DNA of 64,000 bases from Acidovorax sp. NCPPB 3576 (GTDB lineage Bacteria > Pseudomonadota > Gammaproteobacteria > Burkholderiales > Burkholderiaceae_C): positions 562,501 through 626,500 of the forward strand of contig NZ_CP097267.1 of NCBI RefSeq assembly GCF_028473605.1, read 5' to 3'. The notes under the pieces are model-generated. The model saw only the letters and a program-made list of their open reading frames with translations. It made no database searches and was not told where the DNA came from. The translations under genes were made by a program, and so were the position numbers. Shown one piece after another: positions 50,840 through 61,000 of this stretch (position 1 is its first letter; each line of letters starts with the position of its first letter).

Positions 50840-51111
50840 GTGCTACTGAATCGATCGCCAACCGCGCGATGCTGCTGGGTGCGGGGGGCTATTTCGACGA
50901 GGCCAGCACGGACGGCGTGCCCTCGCCCTGCATCTCAGTGTGCCGCCTGTCCGCCGACGGCACTTACTGCGACGGCTGCTTTCGCACGCTGGACGAGATC
51001 CGGGCGTGGTCGGGCGCGGACGATGCCGAACGCCGCGCGATCTGGGCCCGCCTCGCGCAGCGCGCGGGCTTCGAGTTTCCCCCGCCATCCCCTTTTCCCG
51101 ACCTGCCGTGA
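50836..51111 (+). CDS. DUF1289 small cysteine-motif protein
   Basis: A 91-residue product with the DUF1289 block SPCISVCRLSADGTYCDGCF: four cysteines likely bind a metal or cluster, followed by RTLDEIRAWSGADDAERRAI. The function of the family is unknown. Start overlaps the deacylase stop; its own stop overlaps the GTG of the next gene, giving a tight three-gene operon. Confidence 0.9.
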   Translation: MSATESIANRAMLLGAGGYFDEASTDGVPSPCISVCRLSADGTYCDGCFRTLDEIRAWSGADDAERRAIWARLAQRAGFEFPPPSPFPDLP

Positions 51112-51758
51112 AGCACATCACCTTCTACCTGGACTTCGTCTCGCCCTATGCCTGGCTGGCATTCGAGCAGTTGCCGCAGGCCCTGGAAGGACTGAGCTAC
51201 AGCGTCGAATACCGCCCCGTGCTGCTGGGCGCGCTGCTGCAGCGCCACGGCAACCCCGGCCCGGCGGGCATTCCGGCCAAGCGGCTGTGGACGTATCGCC
51301 ATGCCGAATGGCTTGGCCATTCGCTCGGCACGGGCCTGGCCATGCCGGCCCGGCACCCGTTCAACCCCTTGCCGCTGCTGCGCCAGTCGCTGGCCTGCAG
51401 CGACGATGGCGCCATCAACCGCTTCGTGGCCGGCACGGTGCTGCGCCACGTGTGGCTGGGCGGGCACGATGCCAACGACCCGGCGCGGCTGCAGGTGCTG
51501 GCCGAGGCGCTCGCCCAGCAGGTGCGCCCGGACCCTGCAGGTGCCGCCGCCAAGGCCCTGTTGCGCGCCAACACCGACGCGGCAGCGGAGCGCGGCGTGT
51601 TCGGCGTGCCGGCGTTCGCTGTGGAGGGCCGCCTGTTCTGGGGGCTGGACAGCCTGCCCATGCTGCGCGCCTGCCTGAGCGGCGACCCCTGGTTCGACGG
51701 CCCCGCGTGGGCCCATGCCGAAGCGTTGCCCTCCGGCTTGCCGCCAGTCGCCGCCTGA
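51108..51758 (+). CDS. 2-hydroxychromene-2-carboxylate isomerase / DsbA-family protein
   Basis: A 216-residue kappa-GST-like thioredoxin-fold protein. The N-terminal FYLDFVSPYAWLAFEQLPQA carries the catalytic Ser (SPYAW) instead of CxxC; the C-terminal GVFGVPAFAVEGRLFWGLDS is typical. Family members use glutathione to isomerise aromatic intermediates, but many are of unknown substrate. Start GTG 51108 overlapping the DUF1289 stop. Confidence 0.9.
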   Translation: MKHITFYLDFVSPYAWLAFEQLPQALEGLSYSVEYRPVLLGALLQRHGNPGPAGIPAKRLWTYRHAEWLGHSLGTGLAMPARHPFNPLPLLRQSLACSDDGAINRFVAGTVLRHVWLGGHDANDPARLQVLAEALAQQVRPDPAGAAAKALLRANTDAAAERGVFGVPAFAVEGRLFWGLDSLPMLRACLSGDPWFDGPAWAHAEALPSGLPPVAA

Positions 51759-52144
51759 TCCGCCGAACCCGGCGGCAGGCACCGAGTCGGCCGGCGTTAC
51801 CGTGCTGACGCGGCCGATTCCCCTGACGTTCCCGCCGTTTCAGGGTTAGTCCCTGGCAGGGTTTTCCCGCGGCGAGGCGCTGCGTCGTTGGTGCCTCCGT
51901 GGCCCGTTCGGTGGGCTGCAGCGCTGTTTTCACCCCGATTTACCGCATCGAGAAATGCGGGCACAGGGTTGGCCCGGGGTTTGTCAGTTGGCAGTCAGTC
52001 CGGGGTGCCGGCAAGCCACCGGCGCTTGTCAGTGTTTGGTCAGATGCGAGTCCGATATTGCGGTCCAGGCTGCGACGAGTGCCCGGAAACCCCATCGCAC
52101 CGTGCATTTCCGCATCCATCCGACCACCTTTGGAGACAAGCACC
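51759..52144 (+). promoter_or_regulatory. 386-base intergenic region upstream of the MFS gene with inverted repeats
   Basis: No gene is visible. CCCTGA (51821-51826) pairs with TCAGGG (51840-51845), immediately followed by GTTAGTCCCTGGCAGGGTTTTCCC-like alternating CCCTG/CAGGG boxes (to about 51868). These could be operator half-sites or a small RNA structure for the MFS carrier gene. No promoter was located with confidence. Confidence 0.35.
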
Positions 52145-53803
52145 ATGGCTACCAATGTTGCATCCCGGCCCATGTCGCCGGAAGAGAGAAAAGTCATCTT
52201 CGCCTCGTCGCTCGGCACCGTGTTCGAGTGGTACGACTTCTACCTGTACGGCTCGCTCGCGGCCATCATCGCCAAGCAGTTCTTCAGCGGGCTGGATGCG
52301 GGCTCGGCCTTCATCTTCGCGCTGTTGGCCTTCGCGGCCGGGTTCATCGTGCGGCCCTTCGGCGCGCTGGTGTTCGGCCGCTTGGGCGACATGATCGGGC
52401 GCAAGTACACCTTTCTGGTCACCATCCTGATCATGGGCCTGTCCACGTTCATCGTGGGCATCCTGCCGACCTACGCCAGCATCGGCGTGGCTGCGCCGGT
52501 GATTCTCATCGCGCTTCGCATGCTGCAGGGCCTGGCCCTGGGCGGCGAGTACGGCGGTGCCGCCACCTACGTGGCCGAGCACGCGCCGCAGGGCAAGCGC
52601 GGCGCCTACACCTCATGGATCCAGACCACCGCCACGCTGGGCCTGTTCCTGTCGCTGCTGGTCATCCTGGGCACGCGCACCATCATGGGCGAGCAGGAGT
52701 TCGGCGATTGGGGCTGGCGCATTCCGTTCCTGGTGTCCATCCTGCTGCTGGGCATTTCGGTGTGGATCCGCCTGTCGCTGTCGGAATCGCCCGCCTTCCA
52801 GAAGATGAAGGCCGAAGGCAAGACTTCCAAGGCGCCGCTGACCGAGTCGTTCGGTGAGTGGAAGAACCTCAAGATCGTGATCCTCGCGCTGATCGGCCTG
52901 ACCGCCGGCCAGGCCGTGGTCTGGTACACGGGGCAGTTCTACGCGCTGTTCTTCCTCACGCAGCAGCTCAAGGTGGATGCCGTCACGGCCAACCTGATGA
53001 TCGCCGCCGCGCTGCTGATCGGCACGCCGTTCTTCATCGTGTTCGGAACGCTGTCGGACAAGATCGGCCGCAAGCCCATCATCATGCTGGGCTGCGTGCT
53101 TGCCGTGCTGACGTACTTCCCGGTGTTCAAGGCCCTGACCGAAGCGGCCAACCCCGATCTCGCCGCGGCGCAGGCCAAGAACAAGGTGGTGATCGTGGCC
53201 GACCCGGCCGAGTGCTCGTTCCAGTTCAACCCCACGGGCACGTCCAAGTTCACGAGTTCGTGCGACATCGCCAAGCAGGTGCTGGCCGCCGGTTCGGTGA
53301 GCTATGACAACGAAGTCGCACCGGCAGGCACGCCCGCCGTGATCAAGATCGGTTCCACCACCATTCCGAGCTACAGCGCCAAGGGCCTGCCCGCTGATCA
53401 GGTCAAGGTCAAGGACGCGGAGTTCAAGAAAGCCGTGGCCGACACGCTCAAGGCCGACGGCTACCCCACCAAGGCCGACCCCGCCAAGATGAACAAGGTG
53501 ATGATGGTCGTTCTGCTGACCTACCTCGTGCTGCTGGTGACCATGGTGTACGGCCCCATCGCCGCCATGCTGGTGGAAATGTTCCCCACCCGCATCCGCT
53601 ACACCTCGATGAGCCTGCCGTACCACATCGGCAACGGCTGGTTCGGCGGCCTGCTGCCCACCACCTCGTTCGCCATCGTGGCCCAGACCGGCAACATGTA
53701 CAACGGCCTGTGGTATCCGATCATCATCGCCGGCGCCACGGCGGTGATCGGCACGCTGTTCATCCGCGAAACGAAGGACGTGGACATCTACGCCAACGAC
53801 TGA
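52145..53803 (+). CDS. MFS carrier, metabolite:H+ symporter (MHS) family
   Basis: A 552-residue, 12-helix transporter with the MHS opening (SSLGTVFEWYDFYLYGSLAA), the loop 2-3 motif GRLGDMIGRKYTF and the mid-protein GTLSDKIGRKPI. A loop of about 115 residues (336-450) between helices 9 and 10, with two cysteines and a KVKDAEFKKAVADTLKADGY-type charged stretch, is much longer than usual. It imports a small organic acid or similar with protons; the substrate is unknown. ATG 52145 follows GGAGACAAGC. Confidence 0.9.
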   Translation: MATNVASRPMSPEERKVIFASSLGTVFEWYDFYLYGSLAAIIAKQFFSGLDAGSAFIFALLAFAAGFIVRPFGALVFGRLGDMIGRKYTFLVTILIMGLSTFIVGILPTYASIGVAAPVILIALRMLQGLALGGEYGGAATYVAEHAPQGKRGAYTSWIQTTATLGLFLSLLVILGTRTIMGEQEFGDWGWRIPFLVSILLLGISVWIRLSLSESPAFQKMKAEGKTSKAPLTESFGEWKNLKIVILALIGLTAGQAVVWYTGQFYALFFLTQQLKVDAVTANLMIAAALLIGTPFFIVFGTLSDKIGRKPIIMLGCVLAVLTYFPVFKALTEAANPDLAAAQAKNKVVIVADPAECSFQFNPTGTSKFTSSCDIAKQVLAAGSVSYDNEVAPAGTPAVIKIGSTTIPSYSAKGLPADQVKVKDAEFKKAVADTLKADGYPTKADPAKMNKVMMVVLLTYLVLLVTMVYGPIAAMLVEMFPTRIRYTSMSLPYHIGNGWFGGLLPTTSFAIVAQTGNMYNGLWYPIIIAGATAVIGTLFIRETKDVDIYAND

Positions 53804-54041
53804 TGGCTCCGGGCGGCCCCGGATTGCGGTGCCGCCCGCGTGGAAAACGCCTGCATGTGTTGGCAAAAAACGCCAAAGTGTGGTGGCGATGCATCAGCGC
53901 TGTTATCAAAGTGACTTTGGGTGGTGGTATTGCGGCGGCACGCCCTAGAATTTCGTAAGTAGTTGCACCAACGCCCGGCGGCCAGCCGCTCTGCAGTGCC
54001 TACCACACCATCTGACGGATAAAAGCATTCAAGGAAATCAC

Positions 54042-55004
54042 ATGCAAAAGACGAATCGTTTGGCACTGGCTGTGCTGGCTCTCCTGGGTAGCACCGCTGC
54101 CTTCGCCCAAAGCAGCGTCACGCTGTATGGCCGTGTGAACACCACCGTGGAACGCCAAGAAGTGGGCGACACCAAGACTACCGGTCTGTTCAACAATGCT
54201 TCGCGTTTCGGTTTCAAGGGCACGGAAGACCTCGGCGGTGGCCTGAAGGCTGGCTTCCAACTGGAAAGCGGCTTCGCTTCCGACACCGGTTCTTCCGATG
54301 CACGTGGCTTCTTCGCCCGTCAAAGCGAAGTGAACCTGTCGGGTGGTTTCGGCGCCGTGCGCCTGGGCCGCTTCACGGCTGAGTCCTACTACGCTACGGC
54401 CGACTACGTCAGCCTGCACAACCATGACACCGGTTCGTCGTCCGACGCGTTCTACGCCTACGTGATGCCCGATGCCAACAAGATTGCCTATCGCACGCCC
54501 GATTTCGGCGGCCTGAGCCTGGAAGGCGCTGTCGCGCTGCACGAGCAAGCCGTCGGCGTGAAGAACGCCTATGACCTGGCTGCCAACTACAACCTGGGCG
54601 CTCTGGCCCTGGGTGCTGGCTACAGCAAGCAAGGCGACGTGAACCAGTTCGCAGTGCGCGGCCTGTACACGATGGGTTCTTTCATGTTCGGTGGCTACTA
54701 CCAACGTGACGAAGACGCATACGTCCTGAACGGCGGCAAGCGCAACACGTTCCGTCTGTCGGGTGCCTACCTGATGGGCGCTTCGGAATTCCACGTGAAC
54801 GTGGGCCGTGCCGGCAAGTACAAGAACGTGTCTGACAGCGCCGCCAACCAGTACACGCTGGGCTACAACTACAACCTGAGCAAGCGCACCAAGGTTTACG
54901 GCTACTACACGAAGGTGAACAACAGCCGCAATGCCGCTTACATGACGGGCATCGCCGGCGCTGACTTCAGCTCCGTGGCCGTGGGTGTTCGCCACGCTTT
55001 CTAA
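54042..55004 (+). CDS. Gram-negative general porin
   Basis: A 320-residue outer-membrane porin of the betaproteobacterial Omp32 type: signal peptide (LALAVLALLGSTAAFAQ, cleavage after AFA), first strand SSVTLYGRVNTTVE, the constriction-loop region with GSSDARGFFARQSEVNLSGG, and C-terminal GVRHAF ending in F for BamA recognition. Codon use is biased to common codons, as in highly expressed genes. AAGGAAATCAC ribosome binding site; terminator 58 bases after the stop. Confidence 0.95.
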   Translation: MQKTNRLALAVLALLGSTAAFAQSSVTLYGRVNTTVERQEVGDTKTTGLFNNASRFGFKGTEDLGGGLKAGFQLESGFASDTGSSDARGFFARQSEVNLSGGFGAVRLGRFTAESYYATADYVSLHNHDTGSSSDAFYAYVMPDANKIAYRTPDFGGLSLEGAVALHEQAVGVKNAYDLAANYNLGALALGAGYSKQGDVNQFAVRGLYTMGSFMFGGYYQRDEDAYVLNGGKRNTFRLSGAYLMGASEFHVNVGRAGKYKNVSDSAANQYTLGYNYNLSKRTKVYGYYTKVNNSRNAAYMTGIAGADFSSVAVGVRHAF

Positions 55005-55061
55005 TTAATGGTTGACGCGGGTCGGCGGCCCCGGCTGCCGGCCAGCGCTCCAGACGATCTG

Positions 55062-55097
55062 AGCCTCACATCCCGAAAGGGGTGTGGGGCTTTTTTT
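55062..55097 (+). terminator. Rho-independent terminator of the porin gene
   Basis: An imperfect 13-bp stem (55062-55074 with 55079-55091), GAAA tetraloop, and a run of seven T. Stable loop and U-tract make it a strong terminator. Confidence 0.9.
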
Positions 55098-55129
55098 CAG
55101 CCGTTCGTTTCACTAAAAAGGAGATAGGT

Positions 55130-55330
55130 ATGTGGAAAATTGTCGTGGGCTTCGTTCTGTTTGCAGCGCTGTCGCTCTTCGTCATCATGAAAGCCGGAGA
55201 CAAAGTGGACATGAGCGGTGAAAAGCACGGTGCCGATGCCGTGCATGTGCCTGAAACGGCAGCGCCACCGGCAAGCACGCCGGCTTCGATTCCAGTCGTT
55301 CCGGCTTCGGGAGCCAGCAGCGCTTCTTGA
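55130..55330 (+). CDS. Small single-pass membrane protein
   Basis: A 66-residue product: one N-terminal transmembrane helix (WKIVVGFVLFAALSLFVIMK) followed by a short charged stretch and a Pro/Ala/Ser-rich periplasmic tail. Excellent ribosome binding site AAGGAG six bases before the ATG at 55130. It has its own terminator downstream. No family recognised; it may be a small envelope-stress or porin-associated protein, but that is only positional. Confidence 0.8.
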   Translation: MWKIVVGFVLFAALSLFVIMKAGDKVDMSGEKHGADAVHVPETAAPPASTPASIPVVPASGASSAS

Positions 55331-55353
55331 TGCCGATCCGCTGCCATGCACAA

Positions 55354-55379
55354 AAAAAGCCCGCTGATGCGGGCTTTTT
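55354..55379. terminator. Bidirectional terminator
   Basis: AAAAAGCCCGC-TGAT-GCGGGCTTTTT, a perfect 11-bp inverted repeat with A- and T-runs on its two sides. It can end both the small membrane-protein gene and the opposing binding-protein gene. Confidence 0.92.
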
Positions 55380-55399
55380 GCTGGGTGAAGCGCGAAGAT

Positions 55400-55432
55400 G
55401 GGATGAATGGGATGAATGGGATGAATGGGATG
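55400..55432 (+). repeat. 9-bp tandem repeat (GGGATGAAT)
   Basis: Three full copies of GGGATGAAT plus six bases of a fourth, between the terminator and the binding-protein stop codon. Short perfect tandem repeats of this kind can vary in copy number among strains. Confidence 0.85.
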
Positions 55433-55451
55433 GGGATAGGCCCCCTATCGA

Positions 55452-56564
55452 TCAGCGGCGGAATTTTCCGTCCGCCCCGAGGATGGACAGGTCGGCAAAG
55501 TCCAGCCCGGTGTGGTCGTCGGGGCCGTAGCTGATCTCCATGCCGCCCAGGTCGAACCTCTGCAGGCCTTCCAGGGCGGCATGGATCTTTTCCCGTGTCG
55601 GCTTGGGGCCGGCGCGTCGCAGGCCCTCCACCAGCACCTTGGCGGCCGCGAATCCTTCCAGCATGGCGGGGCTGACTTCCTTGCCCTGCGTTTTGGCCAG
55701 GTCGTGGGCTTCGCTGACCAGGGGCACGTTCACGGCGCGTTCGTTGGGGAACACCTGGGTGACGATCACCCCGCGGGCGTTGGCGCCCAGGCTTTTGGCA
55801 AAGCCGGCGGAGGCATTGTTGGAGAGCGTGACCATCTGCGCCACCGAGCCGGCCGCGCGCAGGGCCGCGTAGCCTTCCGCGGCAGCGGTGCTGGAGGCGA
55901 TCATCAGCACGGCCTGCGCCTGCGATTGCACGATTTTCGGAACGAGGGCGCCGAAGTCGGGCTTGGAGCGATCGAACTTTTCCTGCAGCACGGCCTTGAG
56001 CTTGGCGGCATCCAGCCCTTTCTGCGCGCCGACCAGGCCATCGGCGCCGAAGCTGTCGTCCGCGTGGACCACGGCGATTTTCGTGATGCCGATGGATACC
56101 AGATGCGAAACGGCTTTTTCGGCTTCGCGCTGGTAGGGCGCGCGCACGTTGAAGACGTTTCGGCGCACCGGCCTGTGCAGCACCATGGCGCCGGTGGACG
56201 GGCCGACCAGGGCCACGCCGTATTTGTCCAGCAGCGGAATAACCGCCTCGGTGGGCGGCGTGCCGCGCGTGAGGAAGAGTGCGGAGACGTTCTGCTCTTC
56301 AATCAGCTTGCGGGCATTGGCCGCTGCCAACTGGGGGTCGAGTTGGTCGTCCAGCGAGATGAGCTGCACCTTCTGCCCATGGATTCCACCCCGCGCGTTG
56401 ATGGCGTTCAGGTACAGCTTGGCGCCGTCGGTGGTTTCCTGCACGCCTGCAGCCACCGTGCCGGAGAAGCCGGCGGTCTGTCCGATGAGGATCTGCGCCT
56501 GTGCGGCCGACAGCAGCGCTGCCCAGGCGACGACGCCCGCGCTGATTTTCTGAAGGGTTGTCAT
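55452..56564 (-). CDS. Periplasmic amino-acid-type ABC binding protein, copy 1
   Basis: A 370-residue Peripla_BP_6 (LivK-like) receptor with a signal peptide (QKISAGVVAWAALLSAAQAQ, cleavage AQA-QI) and the family blocks LIGQTAGFSGTVAAGVQET, INARGGIHGQKVQLISLDD and VGPSTGAMV. It binds a branched amino acid, amide or aromatic ligand. No permease or ATPase lies in the window, so it may serve a transporter encoded elsewhere or act as a sensory receptor. Nearly the same order of residues as copy 2, downstream. Confidence 0.92.
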   Translation of the reverse strand: MTTLQKISAGVVAWAALLSAAQAQILIGQTAGFSGTVAAGVQETTDGAKLYLNAINARGGIHGQKVQLISLDDQLDPQLAAANARKLIEEQNVSALFLTRGTPPTEAVIPLLDKYGVALVGPSTGAMVLHRPVRRNVFNVRAPYQREAEKAVSHLVSIGITKIAVVHADDSFGADGLVGAQKGLDAAKLKAVLQEKFDRSKPDFGALVPKIVQSQAQAVLMIASSTAAAEGYAALRAAGSVAQMVTLSNNASAGFAKSLGANARGVIVTQVFPNERAVNVPLVSEAHDLAKTQGKEVSPAMLEGFAAAKVLVEGLRRAGPKPTREKIHAALEGLQRFDLGGMEISYGPDDHTGLDFADLSILGADGKFRR

Positions 56565-56753
56565 AGCTCTCTGGTCAAAGGATGGAGGGGCGTGCCGGAC
56601 TCACTCCGGCCCCGGCATGTCCGGCCACGGCGCTTCCCGGGAAGGGGCGTAACCGAAAGGTACGGCGATTGTGCCGAGGCGATGGCCGCGGCTTTCCTCA
56701 TATCCCCCGGATGGGCTGGGCCATTGCTGCCGCTCGGGCACGCTGGCCGGGTT

Positions 56754-57863
56754 TCAGCGGCGGAATTTTCCGTCGGTTCCGATGATAGACAGATCGGCGA
56801 AGTCCAGCCCGGTGTGGTCCTCGGGGCTGTAGTTGATCTCCAGGCCACCCAGATCGAACTTCTGCAGCCCTTCCAGCGCGGCCTGGATGCGGTCGCGCGA
56901 GGGCTTGGGCCCGGCGCGGCGCAGGCCTTCCACCAGCACCTTCGCGGCGGCATAGCCTTCCAGCATGGCGGGGCTGATTTCCTTGCCCTGGGCCTTGGCG
57001 AGGTCCTGCGCCTCGCGCACCAGGGGGAAGTTCATGGCCCGTTCGTTGGGGAACACCTGGGTGACGATCACCCCGCGCGCGTTGGCGCCCAGGCTTTTGG
57101 CAAAGCCGGCGGAGGCGTTGTTGGACAGCGTGACCATCTGCGCGCCCGATCCGGCGGCGCGAAATGCCGCATAGCCTTCGGCCACGGCGGTGCCCGAGGC
57201 GATCATCAGCACGGCCTGGGCCTGCGACTGCACGATCTTGGGCGCGATGGGGGCGAAGTCCGGCTTGGAGCGGTCGAACTTTTCCTGCAGCACGGCCTTG
57301 AGCTTGGCGGCTTCCAGCCCCTTTTGCGCGCCGACCATGCCGTCGGCCCCGAAGCTGTCGTCCGCCTGCACCACGGCGATCCGGGTGATGCCCATGGAGA
57401 CCAGGTGGGAGATCGCCTTTTCGGCTTCGCGCTGGTAGGTGGCGCGCACGTTGAAGATGTTCTTGCGCACCGGCTTGTGCAGCACCATGGCGCCCGTGGA
57501 GGGGCCGACCAGGGCCACGCCGTGCTTGTCCAGCAGCGGAATGATGGCCTCGGTATGGGGTGTGCCGCGCGTGAGGAAAAGGGCGGAGACGTTCTGCTCT
57601 TCGATCAGCTTGCGCGCGTTGGCGACGGACAGCTGCGGGTCGAACTTGTCGTCCAGCGAGATCAGCTCCACCTTCTGCCCGTTGACGCCGCCGCGCGCGT
57701 TGACGGCGTCCAGGTACAGCTTGGCGCCATCGGTCGTCTCTTGCACGCCCGCCGCCACCGCACCGGAAAACCCTGCCGTTTGGCCGACGAGGATCTGGGC
57801 CTGGGCCGCCGACAGCAACGCCGCCAGCACCAGCGCGGCGCCTGTTTTGTGCAAGAGTGTCAT
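56754..57863 (-). CDS. Periplasmic amino-acid-type ABC binding protein, copy 2
   Basis: A 369-residue LivK-like receptor highly similar along its whole length to the neighbouring copy (differences scattered, no gaps in the core), so it is a tandem duplicate. Start ATG 57863 (MTLLHKTGAALVLAALL) follows TTGGAGACACC; a longer ORF to 57977 adds a non-signal sequence and is rejected. It is transcribed toward copy 1, with 189 bases between them. Confidence 0.92.
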   Translation of the reverse strand: MTLLHKTGAALVLAALLSAAQAQILVGQTAGFSGAVAAGVQETTDGAKLYLDAVNARGGVNGQKVELISLDDKFDPQLSVANARKLIEEQNVSALFLTRGTPHTEAIIPLLDKHGVALVGPSTGAMVLHKPVRKNIFNVRATYQREAEKAISHLVSMGITRIAVVQADDSFGADGMVGAQKGLEAAKLKAVLQEKFDRSKPDFAPIAPKIVQSQAQAVLMIASGTAVAEGYAAFRAAGSGAQMVTLSNNASAGFAKSLGANARGVIVTQVFPNERAMNFPLVREAQDLAKAQGKEISPAMLEGYAAAKVLVEGLRRAGPKPSRDRIQAALEGLQKFDLGGLEINYSPEDHTGLDFADLSIIGTDGKFRR

Positions 57864-58089
57864 GGTGTCTCCAATCAATGAGGGATCGCCGAGGAAAGCC
57901 CCTCGCCAGGCCGCCACCTTGCCGCACGCGATCATTCGTGACAAGAGGTAACACCCTGGGTCGAAGGCCTTTTCCATCCAGTGGGCGGTTGCTGATGGCG
58001 GGCTTGCCCCGATATGGGAAAACGCCCTACCTTCCGCGCGCGCAAGCGGTCCCTAGAATGCTCCGCCTCCCCCACCCGAAAGACCCCCG

Positions 58090-61000
58090 ATGACCCAGGG
58101 ATTGATCCGCATCCACGGCGCACGCCAGCACAACCTCAAGAACCTCGATCTGGACATCCGCACGGGTGAATTGACGGTGGTCACGGGCCCGAGCGGTTCG
58201 GGCAAATCGAGCCTGGTGTTCGACACCCTCTACGCCGAGGGTCAGCGCCGCTACGTGGAAACCTTCAGTGCCTATGCGCGCCAGTTCCTGGACCGCATGG
58301 ACAAGCCGGCCGTGGACAAGGTGGAAGGCGTGCCGCCCGCCATCGCCATCGACCAGACCAACCCGGTGCGCTCCAGCCGCTCCACGGTCGGCACGATGAC
58401 CGAGCTGAACGACCACCTGAAGCTGCTCTTCGCCCGCGCGGGGCAGTTGTTCGACAAACAGACCGCGCAGCCGGTGCGCCACGATTCGCCCGAGACCATC
58501 TATGCCGAGCTGCAGCGCCGCTGCGCCGAGGCCGGCGACCCGCGCGTGGTGCTGACCTTCCCGGTCGAACTGCCGGCCAACACCTCGCCCGAGCAGGTCG
58601 AGCAGTGGCTGTCCGCCAGCGGCTTCACCAAGGTGCAGGCCGAGCGCGAGGTCGCGGCGCCCACCGGACCGCGCAAGCTGCTGGACGTGGTGGCAGACCG
58701 GTTCCGCCTGGGCACCGCAGAAAAGGCCCGCGTGGTGGAGGCCATCGAAGTGGCGATCAAGCGGGGCACCGGCCGGCTGAACGTGTACCGCCTCGTGGAC
58801 GAGGGTGAGTCGGAACTCTGGCGCTTTTCCACCGGGCTGCATTGCCCCGACAGCGACCTGCGCTACAGCGAGCCGATCCCGTCGATGTTCTCGTTCAACT
58901 CCGCCGTGGGCGCGTGCGACACCTGCCGCGGCTTCGGCCGCGTGATCGGCGTGGACTACGGGCTCGTGATCCCCAACGAGAAGCTCACGCTGCGCGCGGG
59001 CGCGATCAAGACCATCCAGACGCCGGCGTGGAAGGAGGCGCAGGACGACCTCATGCGCCATGCCGAAACCGCCGGCATCCCGCGCGACACGCCCTGGTAC
59101 AAGCTCACCGAGGACCAGAAGCAGTGGGTCATCGGCGGCACACCCGGCTACAAGGACGGGCAGTGGAACAAGCAGTGGTACGGCATCAAGCGCTTCTTCG
59201 AGTACCTGGAGAGCAAGGCCTACAAGATGCACATCCGCGTGCTGCTGTCCAAGTACCGCAGCTACACGCCGTGCCCGACCTGCGGGGGGGCGCGCCTCAA
59301 GACCGAGAGCCTGCTGTGGCGCGTGGGCAGCAAGGAAGACGCCGATGCAGCCATCGAACCCGCGCGCCGTTTCATGCCCCAGGGCGTGCAATGGAGCCGC
59401 TCGCAGCTGGAGGCGCTGCCCGGCCTGTGCCTGCACGACCTGATGCTGCTGCCCATCGACCGGCTGCGCCGCTTCTTCGACCGCATGGAGCTGCCCGAGG
59501 GCGATGCCGGAGCGGGCGGCGACGCGCAGGCGCTCAAGCTGCTGCATGAAGAGATCACCACGCGCCTCAAGTACCTGTGCGACGTGGGCATCGGCTACCT
59601 GACGCTGGACCGGCAAAGCCGCACGCTCAGCGGCGGCGAGGTGCAGCGCATCAACCTGACGACGGCGCTGGGCACCTCGCTGGTGAACACGCTGTTCGTG
59701 CTGGACGAGCCCAGCATCGGCCTGCACCCGCGCGACATGCACCGCATCACCGAGGCCATGCTGCGCCTGCGCGATGCGGGCAACACGCTGGTGGTGGTGG
59801 AGCACGACCCGGCCGTCATGCTGGCGGCCGACCGCGTGATCGACATGGGCCCCGGCCCCGGCGAGCGCGGCGGCGCCATCGTGTTCGACGGCACCACGGG
59901 CGACCTGCGCCGCGCCGACACGCTCACCGGCCAGTACCTGAGCGGCACCAAGCAGATCGGCATGGGCTTTCAGCGCCGCGTGACCGAATCCACGCCGCGC
60001 CTGATCCTGGAAGGCGCGCGCGAGCACAACCTGCAGAACGTGTCGGTGGAGTTCCCGCTGCAGCGCCTGGTCACCGTGACCGGCGTGAGCGGCTCGGGCA
60101 AGTCGAGCCTGATCCAGGACGTGCTGGCCCCCGCGCTGCTGCGCCACTTCGGCAAGGCGACGGAGACGCCCGGCGCGCACGACCGCCTGCTGGGCGCCGA
60201 CCACCTGGGCGAGGTCGTGTTCGTGGACCAGTCGCCCATCGGCAAGACCGCGCGCTCCAACCCGGTGAGCTACGTGGGCGCGTGGGACGCGATCCGCGAG
60301 CTGTTCGCCGTGGCGCCGCTGTCGCGCCAGCGCAGCTACACCGCGGCCAAGTTCAGCTTCAACTCGGGCGACGGGCGCTGCCCGACCTGCGGCGGCTCGG
60401 GGTTCGAGCATGTGGAGATGCAGTTCCTGTCGGACGTGTACCTGCGCTGCCCCGACTGCGACGGCAAGCGCTACCGGCCCGAGATCCTGGAAGTGACCAT
60501 CGAACGCGGCGGCCGCTCCTTCAACGTGGCCGGCGTGCTCGACCTCACGGTGAGCGAGGCGGCGGCGCTGTTCGCCGCCGACCGCGACGTGATCCGCGCG
60601 CTGCAGCCCATCGTGGACGTGGGGCTGGAATACGTGAAGCTCGGCCAGCCGGTGCCCACGCTGTCGGGCGGCGAGGCCCAGCGCCTGAAACTGGCCGGCT
60701 TCCTGGCCGAGGCGGCGCGCAGCGAGGCCAAGTCGCGCCAGCCGCTGGCGCGCAAGGGCACGCTGTTCCTGTTCGACGAGCCCACCACCGGCCTGCATTT
60801 CGACGACATCGCCAAGCTCATGCGCGCGCTGCGCAAGCTGCTGGACGCGGGGCATTCCCTCGTCGTCATCGAACACAACCTGGACGTGATCCGCGCCAGC
60901 GACTGGATCATCGACCTCGGACCCGAGGGCGGCGACGGCGGCGGCCTGCTGGTGGCCGAGGGCACGCCCGAGGACGTGCGCCAGCACCCCACCTCGCACA

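Noticed and set aside
55400..55432. CRISPR-like repeat array
   Set aside because: Nine-base head-to-tail repeats without spacers; a simple tandem repeat.
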